From Corallococcus coralloides DSM 2259 (lineage in GTDB: Bacteria; Myxococcota; Myxococcia; Myxococcales; Myxococcaceae): 64,000 bases of DNA. This document shows, in pieces, positions 9,550 through 17,965 of this stretch (position 1 is its first letter; each line of letters opens with the position of its first letter). The notes below the pieces were generated by a model, which was not told the DNA's origin, searched no databases, and saw nothing but the letters and a program-made list of their open reading frames with translations. The stretch covers positions 1,860,001-1,924,000 of the forward strand of contig NC_017030.1 in the NCBI RefSeq assembly GCF_000255295.1, in the 5' to 3' direction. A program made the translations under genes and the position numbers.

Positions 9550-10515
9550 TCAGCCTTCGCGGGGCGCCGCCGCGCGGGACAGCCGGTCCCGTACGGCGAT
9601 GCCCAGGCCGCTGGCGGCGGGCAGACAGGCCACGAGCACGTCGTGGCCCTGTTCGTCGGCTTCACGCAGCCGTGCGTAGAGGACTCGCGCGGCCTGCGCC
9701 GGTTCTCCCGGCACGTCGAAGCGCTGCACATCCGTAGGCAGTGACAGTGATGCGGGTCCAAGCACTCCCACGCGCAATCCCTGTGCACGCAGTGCTTCCA
9801 CCCTCTGCACTGCTTCATGTGGCTCCGCGAGCACCACGCCCGCCCTGGGCGCGTAATGCGACTCCAGCGAACCGGACACTCGCACCGTGGTCGACGTGCG
9901 CACCGGCACCGCGCGCCCCAGCACTCGCTCGATGTCCTCTGTCGCCAGTCCTCCGGGCCTGAGAATCGCGGGGGCTCCGGAGGATAGGTCCACGATGGTC
10001 GACTCCACGCCCACCGTGGACGGACCTCCGTCCAGCACCAGGTCCACGTCGCTGCCCAGGTCTCGCTGCACGTGCTCCGCGGTCGTCGGGCTCACCCGGC
10101 CGAAGCGGTTGGCGCTCGGTGCTGCCACGCCTCCTCCCAGCCGCTCGAGCACCTCCATCGCCACGGAGTGTCCCGGCACTCGCAACGCCACCGTGTCCTG
10201 GCCTCCCGTCACCGCGTCCGTGGCCTTCGACGTGCGCCGCAGCACCAGCGTCAGCGGACCCGGCCAGAACGCCCTCGCCAGTGCCCTCGCTTCGTGCGGT
10301 ACCTCACGGGCCCACTCCGGCAGGTACTCCTCATCCGGGATGTGGACGATGAGCGGGTGGTTCGCCGGCCGGCCCTTGATGGCGAAGACGCGGCGCACGG
10401 CCAGCTCGTCCTCGGCGTTGGCCGCGAGGCCGTAGACCGTCTCTGTTGGCAGGGCGATGACACCGCCGTGTCTCAGCAATTCGACTGCACGGTCGAGGAG
10501 GTCGGGAGTAAGCAT
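9550..10515 (-). CDS. sua5: L-threonylcarbamoyladenylate synthase (Sua5/YciO/YrdC family)
   Basis: 321 residues from ATG 10515. This enzyme makes threonylcarbamoyl-AMP from Thr, bicarbonate and ATP for t6A37 modification of tRNAs that read ANN codons. The YrdC domain spans about residues 5-205 with PTETVYGLA, the substrate-site KGRPANHPL and SANRFGRVSPT. A Sua5 C-terminal domain follows after a linker with ESHYAP near residue 225, making it the long Sua5 form, not TsaC. Its last ~108 residues are duplicated at 5748-6080, so the present 3' end may have come with an inserted element. It faces away from the SRPBCC-SDR gene across a 32-bp gap. Confidence 0.93.
   Translation of the reverse strand: MLTPDLLDRAVELLRHGGVIALPTETVYGLAANAEDELAVRRVFAIKGRPANHPLIVHIPDEEYLPEWAREVPHEARALARAFWPGPLTLVLRRTSKATDAVTGGQDTVALRVPGHSVAMEVLERLGGGVAAPSANRFGRVSPTTAEHVQRDLGSDVDLVLDGGPSTVGVESTIVDLSSGAPAILRPGGLATEDIERVLGRAVPVRTSTTVRVSGSLESHYAPRAGVVLAEPHEAVQRVEALRAQGLRVGVLGPASLSLPTDVQRFDVPGEPAQAARVLYARLREADEQGHDVLVACLPAASGLGIAVRDRLSRAAAPREG
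9559..9882. repeat. Direct repeat (partner 5757-6080) within sua5
   Basis: Second copy of the island-flanking repeat. It codes for the Sua5 C-terminal domain of the intact gene. The first 156 bp are identical to 5757-5912; the rest differ at about 15 positions, mostly at synonymous sites. Confidence 0.85.
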
Positions 10516-10547
10516 GCTCGGGTCGCACTGTCTCCCCTGGAGAAACC

Positions 10548-11963
10548 ATGGGCAAGCCGCACGTTTTCGAAGCGCATAGCCAGATGCCGGTCCCCGCCGC
10601 CGACCTCTTCTCCTGGCACACCCGCGAGGGGGCATTCGAACGCCTGTCGCCCCCCTGGGAGACCGCGGAGGTCGTGGACCGCTCCGGCGACGGCATCCGC
10701 CCCGGCGCTCGCGTCGTCGTGAAGCTCCACCTGGGCCCCATCCCCCAGCGCATGGTCGCCGAGCACACCGCCTACGTGGAGGGCTCCTCCTTCCAGGACA
10801 TCCAGCGTGAAGGCCCGTTCGCGAAGTGGATCCATGACCACCGGATGAACCCCTCGGGTCCCCAGGCCTCCATCCTGGATGACCACATCCAGTACGAGCT
10901 GCCCGTGGGCGCGCTGGGGGACACCTTCGGTGGGGGCTACGCGCGCAAGCGCCTGGAGCGCATGTTCGCGTACCGCCACTCGCTCACCCGCGCGGACCTG
11001 CGCCGCCATGCGCAGTTCGCATCCCAGGGCCCGCTCACCGTGGCCATTGGCGGTGCGTCCGGCATGCTGGGCTCCGCGCTGGCGTCGTTCCTCACCACCG
11101 GTGGCCACCGCGTGAAGCGGCTGGTGCGCGGCCGGGCGAACGCTGCGCGCGGGGACATCTCCTGGGCTCCCGACAAGGGCACCGTCGACGCCGCGGGCCT
11201 GGAGGACGTGGACGCCGTGGTGCACCTGTCCGGCGCCAACGTGGGCGAGGGTCGATGGACCGACGAGCGCAAGCAGGAGATCCTCAAGAGCCGCACGGAG
11301 AGCACCCGGCTGCTGTGTGAAACGCTGGCCCGAAACACCCGCAAGCCGCGCGTGCTCATCTGCGCCTCCGCGACCGGCTACTACGGCAGCCGGGGCGACG
11401 AGGAGCTCACCGAAGCGTCCTCCTCCGGCGACGGCTTCCTCGCGGACGTCACGCGCCAGTGGGAGGCCTCCACCAGGCCCGCCGAGGACGCGGGCATCCG
11501 CGTGGTGAACCTGCGCATCGGCGTGGTGATGGACGCGCGCGGCGGGGCGCTCGCGAAGCTGGCACTCGCGACCCAGGCGGGCGGCGGCGGGCCCGTGGGC
11601 TCCGGACGCCAGTGGCTGAGCTGGGTGTCCCTGGAGGATGTGCTGGGCCTCATCCAGTTCTCCCTCTTCACCCCGTCCATCCGGGGACCTCTCAACGCCG
11701 TGTCTCCGAACGCGGTGCGACAGGGCGAGCTGGCGAAGGTGCTGGGCAAGGTGCTCCACCGTCCGGCGGTGTTCCCGCTGCCCGCCGCCGTGGTGAAGAC
11801 CGTGTTCGGGCAGATGGGCGAGGAGACCCTCCTGTCCAGCACCCACGCGCTGCCCACGGTGGCCCAGGCCCACGGGTTCTCCTTCCTCCTGCCCGGCCTG
11901 GAGGAGGCGCTGCGCTTCACGCTGGGCCGGACCACCGACGGCGCGGAATACCGCCACGGCTGA
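10548..11963 (+). CDS. SRPBCC domain fused to a TIGR01777-type NAD(P)-binding epimerase
   Basis: 471 residues. Residues 1-160 form an SRPBCC/polyketide-cyclase-like domain (MPVPAADLFSWHTREGAFERL, then GPFAKWIHDHRM). Residues 165-460 form an extended short-chain dehydrogenase of the YfcH/SDR39U1 (TIGR01777) group, with the Rossmann GGASGMLGSAL, the VVHLSGANVGEGRWT motif, the SATGYYG active-site motif and the PLNAVSPNAVR segment near the end. Most bacterial YfcH proteins are about 300 residues, so the N-terminal SRPBCC domain is an added module; such fusions occur in several actinobacteria and myxobacteria. The substrate is unknown. Transcribed divergently from sua5. Confidence 0.88.
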   Translation: MGKPHVFEAHSQMPVPAADLFSWHTREGAFERLSPPWETAEVVDRSGDGIRPGARVVVKLHLGPIPQRMVAEHTAYVEGSSFQDIQREGPFAKWIHDHRMNPSGPQASILDDHIQYELPVGALGDTFGGGYARKRLERMFAYRHSLTRADLRRHAQFASQGPLTVAIGGASGMLGSALASFLTTGGHRVKRLVRGRANAARGDISWAPDKGTVDAAGLEDVDAVVHLSGANVGEGRWTDERKQEILKSRTESTRLLCETLARNTRKPRVLICASATGYYGSRGDEELTEASSSGDGFLADVTRQWEASTRPAEDAGIRVVNLRIGVVMDARGGALAKLALATQAGGGGPVGSGRQWLSWVSLEDVLGLIQFSLFTPSIRGPLNAVSPNAVRQGELAKVLGKVLHRPAVFPLPAAVVKTVFGQMGEETLLSSTHALPTVAQAHGFSFLLPGLEEALRFTLGRTTDGAEYRHG

Positions 11964-12035
11964 GCCCCGTGCTTGACACTCCTCGGGAGGGGGGACAGAA
12001 GTGCGCCGCTTCCCCCCTCGCTTCGAGGAGTCCTG

Positions 12036-12962
12036 ATGATCCAGGTCGAAGGGCTGACGAAGTTCTACGGCGAGCACGCGGCCATCCGCGACCTGGCCTT
12101 CACCATCGGCCAGGGCGAGGTCATCGGCTTCCTGGGCCTCAATGGCGCCGGCAAGTCGACGACGCTCAAGATTCTCGGGTGCGTGCTGCTGCCCACCTCG
12201 GGCCGCGTCGTCATCGACGGGCACGACGTGGTGAGCCAGTCCCATGAGGTGCGCCAGCGCATCGGCTACCTGCCGGACGTGCCCCCCGTCTACGAGGAGA
12301 TGACCGTGGGCGAGTACCTGGCCTACGTCGCCCGGCTGCGCGACGTGCCCGCGAAGGCCACCGCGTCCCACGTCGGCGAAGCCGAGGAGAAGACCGGCCT
12401 GCGCGACGTGCACGGCGAGGTCATCTCCACGCTCAGCCATGGCTACCGTCAGCGCGTGGGGCTTGCGCAGGCGCTGGTGCACAAGCCCGCGCTGCTCATC
12501 CTCGATGAGCCGACCAGCGGGCTGGATCCGCTCCAGATCGTGGAGATGCGCGACGTCATCCGCGGCCTCAAGGGCGCGCACACGGTGCTCGTGTCCAGCC
12601 ACATCCTCCCGGAGATTTCGCAGACGTGTGACCGGCTGCTCATCATCCACAAGGGCACGCTGCTGGCGCAGGGCAGTGAAGAGGAGCTGTCGCGAAGCCT
12701 GGGCGGTCCGTCCATCGTGCTGGAGGTGCGGGGCGAACGCGCTCGGGCGCTCGAAGCGCTCCAGGGTTTCGGCGCGGTGGAGGTGCGGGAAGGGGCGGGC
12801 GGCGTGCTGGCCCTGAAGGTCGCGGCGGCGCCGGACCTGCGGCCCCAGGTGGCGCGGGCGGTGGTGGGCGCGGGCCTGGAGTTGCTTCGATTGGACGCGA
12901 ACGAGGGACAGCTGGAGGCGCTGTTCCTGCGCCTGACGCATGGGCAGGAGGTGAAGGCGTGA
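12036..12962 (+). CDS. ABC transporter ATP-binding protein (GldA-like)
   Basis: 308 residues from the ATG at 12036, preceded by GAGGAG. Walker A (GLNGAGKSTT), Q-loop region (IGYLPDVPPVYEEMTV), ABC signature (LSHGYRQRVGLAQAL), Walker B (LLILDEPTSGLDP) and the switch His (SSHIL) are all present. The sequence profile fits ABC-2/GldA exporters. It is the first of four genes that overlap by 4 bp each (ATPase, ABC-2 permease, GldG-like protein, DUF4340 protein), a typical module of Bacteroidetes gliding genes and of myxobacteria. A role in gliding or in lipid/polymer export here is inference only. Confidence 0.93.
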   Translation: MIQVEGLTKFYGEHAAIRDLAFTIGQGEVIGFLGLNGAGKSTTLKILGCVLLPTSGRVVIDGHDVVSQSHEVRQRIGYLPDVPPVYEEMTVGEYLAYVARLRDVPAKATASHVGEAEEKTGLRDVHGEVISTLSHGYRQRVGLAQALVHKPALLILDEPTSGLDPLQIVEMRDVIRGLKGAHTVLVSSHILPEISQTCDRLLIIHKGTLLAQGSEEELSRSLGGPSIVLEVRGERARALEALQGFGAVEVREGAGGVLALKVAAAPDLRPQVARAVVGAGLELLRLDANEGQLEALFLRLTHGQEVKA

Positions 12963-13681
12963 AGGCGCTCCTGATTGCTCGCCGCGAGCTGGCCGGCTAC
13001 CTGCGCACGCTCAGCGGCTACGTCATCCTGGCCATCATCCTCGCGGTGAACGGGTTGTTCTTCAACGCGTACGCCCTGGGCGGCGCGAGCAAGCGCTCCG
13101 CGGAGGTGCTGTCCGGCTTCTTCTACTACTCCAGCGGCTTCACCATCGTGGCGGCCATCCTGGTGTCCATGCGGCTGGTCGCGGAGGAGCGCCAGACGGG
13201 CACGCTGCCGCTGTTGTACGCGTCGCCGGTGCGGGACCGCGACATCGTGCTGGGCAAGTTCCTGGCGGGGCTCGCGTTCCTGGCGCTGTACCTGCTGCTC
13301 ACGCTCTACATGCCGCTCTTGGTGCTGGTGAACGGCAAGGTGTCGTTCGGGCACGTGGCGGCGGGCTACCTGGGGTTGCTGCTGCTGGGCAGCGCGTCGC
13401 TGGCGGTGGGCACGTTCGGATCGTCGCTCGCGAAGAACCAGCTGCTCGCGGCCATCTTCTCCGCGGTGATGCTGGTGGCGCTCATCCTGTGCTGGCTGCT
13501 GGCGCGCATCACCGAGCAGCCGCTGTCCGACGTCTTCAGCGCGATGTCGTTGTGGAACCAGCACTTCCCTCCGTTCCAGGCAGGGCTCATCCACGTGCGG
13601 GACGTCGTCTACTACCTGGTGGTCACCTACGTTGCGCTGTTCGCGGCCACGCGGGTGCTGGAAGCGCGGAGGTGGCGATGA
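12959..13681 (+). CDS. ABC-2 type permease (GldF-like)
   Basis: 240 residues from a GTG whose first bases overlap the ATPase stop codon. About six transmembrane segments are visible (YVILAIILAVNGLFF; FTIVAAILVSM; FLAGLAFLALYLLLTLYMPLL; the alanine/leucine-rich stretch after GHVAAGYLG; the AIFSAVMLVALILCW segment; and VVYYLVVTYVALFAA). The cytoplasmic motif MRLVAEERQTGTLPLLYASP is the hallmark of ABC-2 permeases that pair with GldA-like ATPases. It provides the membrane path of the exporter. Confidence 0.9.
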   Translation: MKALLIARRELAGYLRTLSGYVILAIILAVNGLFFNAYALGGASKRSAEVLSGFFYYSSGFTIVAAILVSMRLVAEERQTGTLPLLYASPVRDRDIVLGKFLAGLAFLALYLLLTLYMPLLVLVNGKVSFGHVAAGYLGLLLLGSASLAVGTFGSSLAKNQLLAAIFSAVMLVALILCWLLARITEQPLSDVFSAMSLWNQHFPPFQAGLIHVRDVVYYLVVTYVALFAATRVLEARRWR

Positions 13682-15549
13682 GCTCGCCGGCTTCTTTCGG
13701 GACGGGGCTCGCCGCGACGGGGGCGTTCGTCGCGGGGCTCGTGGCCGTGTTCCTCGCGGAGCGCGTGCTGGGCGTGGGTTCTGGCCGCGTGGCGCTGGCG
13801 GCGCTGGGCACCGCCGTGGTGGTGGCCGCGACGGCGTGGCGCGCGGTGCGGATGATCGCCGCGCCCGCGGACCGGCGCGCGCTGGAGCGGTGGGTGCTCA
13901 CGCTGTACGTCGTGGGGCTGGCCGCGCTGGTGCTCTACTTCGTGAAGGGGGACGTGGGGACGGCGCTCCTCGGTGAGCCGCTGTCGCGTTCGTCGCCCCG
14001 GCTGTCGGTGGTGCTGGCGGTGCTGTTCCCGGCGCTGCTGTTGTGCACGCTCGTGCCGCTGGCGATGGTGGAGGCCGCGCTCGTGGCGATGGCTCGGGCG
14101 CCTGTGCCGGAGACGGGCCGCGTGAAGAGCGCGCTGTTCTCCGGTCTGGGCATGGCGTTCGTCATCGTGTTCGCGTTCGCGACGACGTACGTGGCCACGC
14201 AGGCGGACGCGACCTGGGACCTGTCGTACTTCCGGACCGCGAAGCCGGGCGATGCGACGCGCAAGCTGGTGCGCGGTCTCAACGAGCCCTTGCAGGTGAC
14301 GCTCTTCTTCCCGCCCGCGAACGAGGTGGGCGAGGCGGTGCGGCAGTACTTCCGCGACCTGGAGCCGGAGAGTCCGCAGCTGGGCGTGGAGTCGTTGGAC
14401 CAGGCGGTGGAACCCGCGCGTGGCAAGGCCCTGGGTGTCAGCAACAACGGCTCCGTGGTGCTGGCACGGGGGGACCGCAAGGAGATCCTCACGCTGGGAT
14501 TGGATCCGGAGCGTGCGCGCGGGCAGCTCCAGCGGCTGGACGCGGAGGTGCAGCGGCGGCTGCTGGCGGTGGCGAAGCCCCGGCGCGTCGTCTACCTCAC
14601 GGGAGGCCATGGAGAGCGCGCCGACACGCGGCCCGTGCAGGGCGAGGCGGCCCGGCCTTCGGTGGCGCAGTTCAAGGAGTTGCTGCGCGCGCAGAACGTG
14701 GACGTGCGCACGCTCACGGTGGCGGAGGGGCTGGGCTCGGCGGTGCCGGGCGACGCGGCGATGGTGGCGGTGCTGGGGCCCGCGCGTGAGCTGCTTCCGG
14801 AGGAGGCCACCGCGCTGCGCGAGTACTGGGAGCGGGGAGGGCGGTTGTGGATCGCGCTGGAGCCGGATGGCGCGGCGCTGGAGCCGTTGCTGCAACCGAT
14901 GGGCTTGAAGTCGTTGCGCGTGCCGCTGGCGAATGACCGGGTGTACTTCCGCACCACGCGGCAGCAGAGCGACCGGGGCAACCTGGGCACGGCGAGCTTC
15001 TCCTCGCACCCGTCGGTGACGTCGCTGTCCGCGCTGGGCTCGCAGGGCGCGGTGGCGTTCCTGGGCGCGACGGCGCTGGAGACGGTGACGCCGCCCGTGC
15101 CCGGCGTGCTGCTGGACACGAGCGTGCGCGCGCACGGAGAGACGTTCGCGGACCGCAATGGCGACTTCGAACCGGAGTCCGGTGAGGTCACGAAGGCGTG
15201 GCCGCTGGTGGTGGCGGTGGAGCGGCCGGCCGCGGAGGGTAGGCCCGCGCCGCGCGCGGTGGTGATGGCGGACGCGGACGCGCTGGGGGACGGCATCCTG
15301 GGGAACGTGGGCAATGCGTATCTCGCGGTGGACACGCTGCGCTGGCTCTCCGGCGAGGAGGCGCTCTCTGGCGTGACGACGAGCGAGGAGGACGTGCCGT
15401 TGCAGCACACGCGCTCGCAGGACGTCGTGTGGTTCTACGCGACGGTCTTCGGGATGCCGGTGGTGGTGCTGGCGGTGGGCTTCTTCGTGACGCGGCGGCG
15501 TGGACGGCGTGCGCCGCGGAACACCACGGTGGCGGGAGGTGCGCGATGA
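13678..15549 (+). CDS. GldG-like auxiliary subunit of the ABC transporter
   Basis: 623 residues from an ATG that overlaps the permease stop. It begins with four hydrophobic segments in the first ~185 residues. A large soluble domain follows, with LNEPLQVTLFFPPANEV, VVYLTGGHGERAD, and LREYWERGGRLWIALEPDG: the pattern of the GldG/ABC_transp_aux family, which has a degenerate GATase-like fold. A C-terminal transmembrane helix (ATVFGMPVVVLAVGFFVT) ends in an Arg-rich tail. The added N-terminal membrane region makes it longer than the usual ~500-residue GldG. It probably sits outside the membrane next to the permease. Confidence 0.88.
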   Translation: MSSPASFGTGLAATGAFVAGLVAVFLAERVLGVGSGRVALAALGTAVVVAATAWRAVRMIAAPADRRALERWVLTLYVVGLAALVLYFVKGDVGTALLGEPLSRSSPRLSVVLAVLFPALLLCTLVPLAMVEAALVAMARAPVPETGRVKSALFSGLGMAFVIVFAFATTYVATQADATWDLSYFRTAKPGDATRKLVRGLNEPLQVTLFFPPANEVGEAVRQYFRDLEPESPQLGVESLDQAVEPARGKALGVSNNGSVVLARGDRKEILTLGLDPERARGQLQRLDAEVQRRLLAVAKPRRVVYLTGGHGERADTRPVQGEAARPSVAQFKELLRAQNVDVRTLTVAEGLGSAVPGDAAMVAVLGPARELLPEEATALREYWERGGRLWIALEPDGAALEPLLQPMGLKSLRVPLANDRVYFRTTRQQSDRGNLGTASFSSHPSVTSLSALGSQGAVAFLGATALETVTPPVPGVLLDTSVRAHGETFADRNGDFEPESGEVTKAWPLVVAVERPAAEGRPAPRAVVMADADALGDGILGNVGNAYLAVDTLRWLSGEEALSGVTTSEEDVPLQHTRSQDVVWFYATVFGMPVVVLAVGFFVTRRRGRRAPRNTTVAGGAR

Positions 15550-16763
15550 AGGCGCGCGATGTGGCGGTGCAGGGCGTGCTGGCGGGCGTGGCGCTCGTGG
15601 CAGCGTTTGTCGTGTGGCAGCGCGAGCCTTCGCGTGCGCCGGGTGAAGTGACAGTGGAGGACGCGCAGGCGAGCGCGCTCGACCGCATCCGGTACGACGA
15701 GGAGACGCGCTTCGTGGAGTTGTTCCGCGATCCCCAGGACCGCGACACCATCTGGGTTCGCCTGGGCAACAAGCCCGCGAGGCCGGAGGCCGGTGCACCA
15801 GCCAGTGATGCGGGCAGTGCCGCGCTCGACGCGGGAGCTCTGGCCCGCGCGTCGGAGGCCGGCGCACTCGCTGGCGCGGGCGACGCGGGACGTGCCGCAC
15901 ATGCTGGAGGTGCACTGGCCCGCGCGACGTCCGATGCGGGCTCGCCCGCGAATGCCGGCGTCAACACGGGCTTGCTCCCGGCAGTCAGCGACGGAGGCAC
16001 CCAAACGGGCGCACTCGCGAGCGCTTCCGCTGACGGGGGGACACCCGTGCCTCCGCCCCGCGAGCTGCGTGGCAACGACGTGGCGCTGAAGCTGTTCTCC
16101 CGCTTCGCTCCGCTGCGCGCGCAGCGGGACCTGGGCGTCCTGGACGACAAGAAGCTGGACGAAATCGGCCTCGCGAAGACGGAGCGCGGCCTGACGCTCA
16201 CGCTCGACGGGACGCCCAGGACGTTCCGCCTCGCGACGCCCGCATCAGGATGGGGCGCCCCCTACCTCCAGCGCGCGTCCGACGGGCACGTCTTCCTCCT
16301 GGGCCCCGGACTGCTGCCGGACCTGGAGGCCGCGTCCAGCCGGCTCGTGGACCGGCGCCTGCACACCTTCGACGTGGACGGCTTCGACCACATCGTCATC
16401 TCCACCGGCACCACGTCCCGCATCTTCGCCGCCAGCGGCAAGCCTCCTGGCGCCGTACAGCTGTCTCCCGTGGACGCCCCCGGCACTCCGGACGACTTCG
16501 CCCGCAACTGGCATGACCGCCTGTGGCGCCTCACCCCCGTGGAGCTGCTGGGCCGGGGCGAAGCCCTTCCGGGCCCGGCCCCCACGCCCGCCTTCCGCGT
16601 GGAGTACCAGCGCGGCGGCAAGGCCGTGGGCGAGCTCACCATGGCGAAGACCCCGGATGGCTCGTGGTACGCGCGCACGGAGTTCACCCCCGGCTGGGTG
16701 CGCATGGGCGGCGGCCTGGAGCTCCTGGCCGAGGACGCCGCGAAGCTCACCGCGCCGCGCTGA
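15546..16763 (+). CDS. DUF4340 domain-containing protein
   Basis: 405 residues, overlapping the preceding stop codon. An N-terminal membrane anchor (VLAGVALVAAFVVW) precedes a short conserved part. Residues ~80-175 are a low-complexity linker built from Ala, Gly, Ser and Asp with recurrent DAG units. A DUF4340 region follows, with ALKLFSRFAPLRA, LDEIGLAK, LVDRRLHTFDVDGFDHI and repeated beta segments. DUF4340 proteins usually end GldG-type ABC operons. The linker is absent from the compact family form and looks like a repeat expansion. Confidence 0.85.
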   Translation: MKARDVAVQGVLAGVALVAAFVVWQREPSRAPGEVTVEDAQASALDRIRYDEETRFVELFRDPQDRDTIWVRLGNKPARPEAGAPASDAGSAALDAGALARASEAGALAGAGDAGRAAHAGGALARATSDAGSPANAGVNTGLLPAVSDGGTQTGALASASADGGTPVPPPRELRGNDVALKLFSRFAPLRAQRDLGVLDDKKLDEIGLAKTERGLTLTLDGTPRTFRLATPASGWGAPYLQRASDGHVFLLGPGLLPDLEAASSRLVDRRLHTFDVDGFDHIVISTGTTSRIFAASGKPPGAVQLSPVDAPGTPDDFARNWHDRLWRLTPVELLGRGEALPGPAPTPAFRVEYQRGGKAVGELTMAKTPDGSWYARTEFTPGWVRMGGGLELLAEDAAKLTAPR

Positions 16764-16766
16764 GGC

Positions 16767-17525
16767 TCACGGCTCGGCGGACACCGACTCCACGTCCAGC
16801 CGCACGTCCACGAAGCTGTAGGCCGGCCACGGCCCCGTGAACCGGAACGTGTACGCGTCCAGCCGCGCCACCAGCGACTGCACCCGCGCCTCGAACGCGG
16901 CCACCCGCGTGCGGTCCACCAGCCAGGCCGCGTTGAGCATCATCCGCTCACCCAGCGGCGGCGCTTCGTGCGTCGCTTCCGCCAGCGGACGCAGGCCCGC
17001 CTTCAGCCCGTCCAGGTCCTTCCGGGTGCAGTCGTGCAGCGCCGCCTCCAGCCGCGCCTCGTGGTCCTCCTCGAGCTCAGAGGGCCCGCGCGCCAGCTCC
17101 GGCCGCGCCTCCAGCAACCGGCGCGTCAGCGCGTCGCCGTGGCAGTACACCTTCAGCCCCATCTCCACCCGGCCCTCCAGCTCGGACAGCGCCCGGCTCA
17201 GCGGCGCGCGCGCCACGCGCAGCAGCTCCCGCACGCGCTCCTCCGATGGCAGCACCGTCCCGAAGGCCACCGGCACGAGCGTGTGCTCGCGCACCACGGC
17301 CTCCGTGACGCGCTGGTGCATCAGGAGGTTCGCTCGCGTGGGCACCGCCCTCGGGCCCGCCACGTCGGACACCAGCGCCGCGAGGCCTCCCTCGCGCACC
17401 AGTCGCACCGGGGCATCGCCCAACCCCGCGAGCTCCGGCACCCCTCCGCCGTCCTCGCGCACGATGCCGTAGAGGTAATGCGCCCGCTCCTCGCGCGAGG
17501 ACTCCCCCTGGGTCTTCGTCGTCAT
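16767..17525 (-). CDS. GvpF/GvpL-family gas vesicle protein
   Basis: 252 residues from ATG 17525, within the family's usual range. The N-terminus HYLYGIVREDGGGVPEL and the block LLMHQRVTEAVVREHTLVPV followed by AFGTVLPSEERVRELL are the family hallmarks, and RVEMGLKVY matches the 'GRVE+.+K' motif. The C-terminal part has the family's second half with FRFTGPWPAYSFVDV. In gas-vesicle makers, GvpF/L proteins bind GvpA and help shell assembly. No full gvp cluster is present; instead the gene is the last of an operon with a response regulator, a histidine kinase and a GvpA-like gene. It is therefore possibly repurposed. Confidence 0.9.
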   Translation of the reverse strand: MTTKTQGESSREERAHYLYGIVREDGGGVPELAGLGDAPVRLVREGGLAALVSDVAGPRAVPTRANLLMHQRVTEAVVREHTLVPVAFGTVLPSEERVRELLRVARAPLSRALSELEGRVEMGLKVYCHGDALTRRLLEARPELARGPSELEEDHEARLEAALHDCTRKDLDGLKAGLRPLAEATHEAPPLGERMMLNAAWLVDRTRVAAFEARVQSLVARLDAYTFRFTGPWPAYSFVDVRLDVESVSAEP

Positions 17526-17554
17526 GACGTGCCCCCTCCATACGGATGCGGCTT

Positions 17555-17965
17555 TCAGCGCGCGGATGCCGCCTCGCGCCGGGCGATCATCTTCTTCACC
17601 TGGTCCACCAGCGCGTCCGGCAGGCACGGCTTGGTGACGTACGCGTCACACCCGGCCTCGTTCGCGTCCTCCGAGTGGCCCTTCAGCGCATGCCCCGTGA
17701 GCGCCACCACCGGGATGGCCTTGGTGCGCGCGTCGCCCTTCAGCCGGCGCGTCGCCTCCCAGCCGTCCATCACCGGCAGCGACAGGTCCATCAGGATGAC
17801 GTCCGGCACCAGCTCGAAGGCCTTGTCCAACGCCTCCTGGCCGTTCTTCGCCTCCGCCACGCGGAAGCCGGAGAACTCCAGGTACTCCGCGTACATCTCC
17901 CGGGCATCCTGGTAGTCGTCCACCACCAGCACGAGCGGCTTTGTCTTTTCCGGGGTGTTCGTCAT
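17555..17965 (-). CDS. Single-domain response regulator (CheY-like)
   Basis: 136 residues, one receiver domain. The acidic pair is at residues 16-17 (VVDDYQD), the phospho-acceptor is Asp60 (VILMDLSLPVMDGW), Thr90 is in VVALTGHA and Lys112 in YVTKP. No output domain, so it must act through a partner. Its ATG overlaps the stop of the histidine kinase gene by 4 bp (17962-17965), which makes that kinase the obvious donor. The GvpF/L-like gene follows after 29 bp. Confidence 0.93.
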   Translation of the reverse strand: MTNTPEKTKPLVLVVDDYQDAREMYAEYLEFSGFRVAEAKNGQEALDKAFELVPDVILMDLSLPVMDGWEATRRLKGDARTKAIPVVALTGHALKGHSEDANEAGCDAYVTKPCLPDALVDQVKKMIARREAASAR

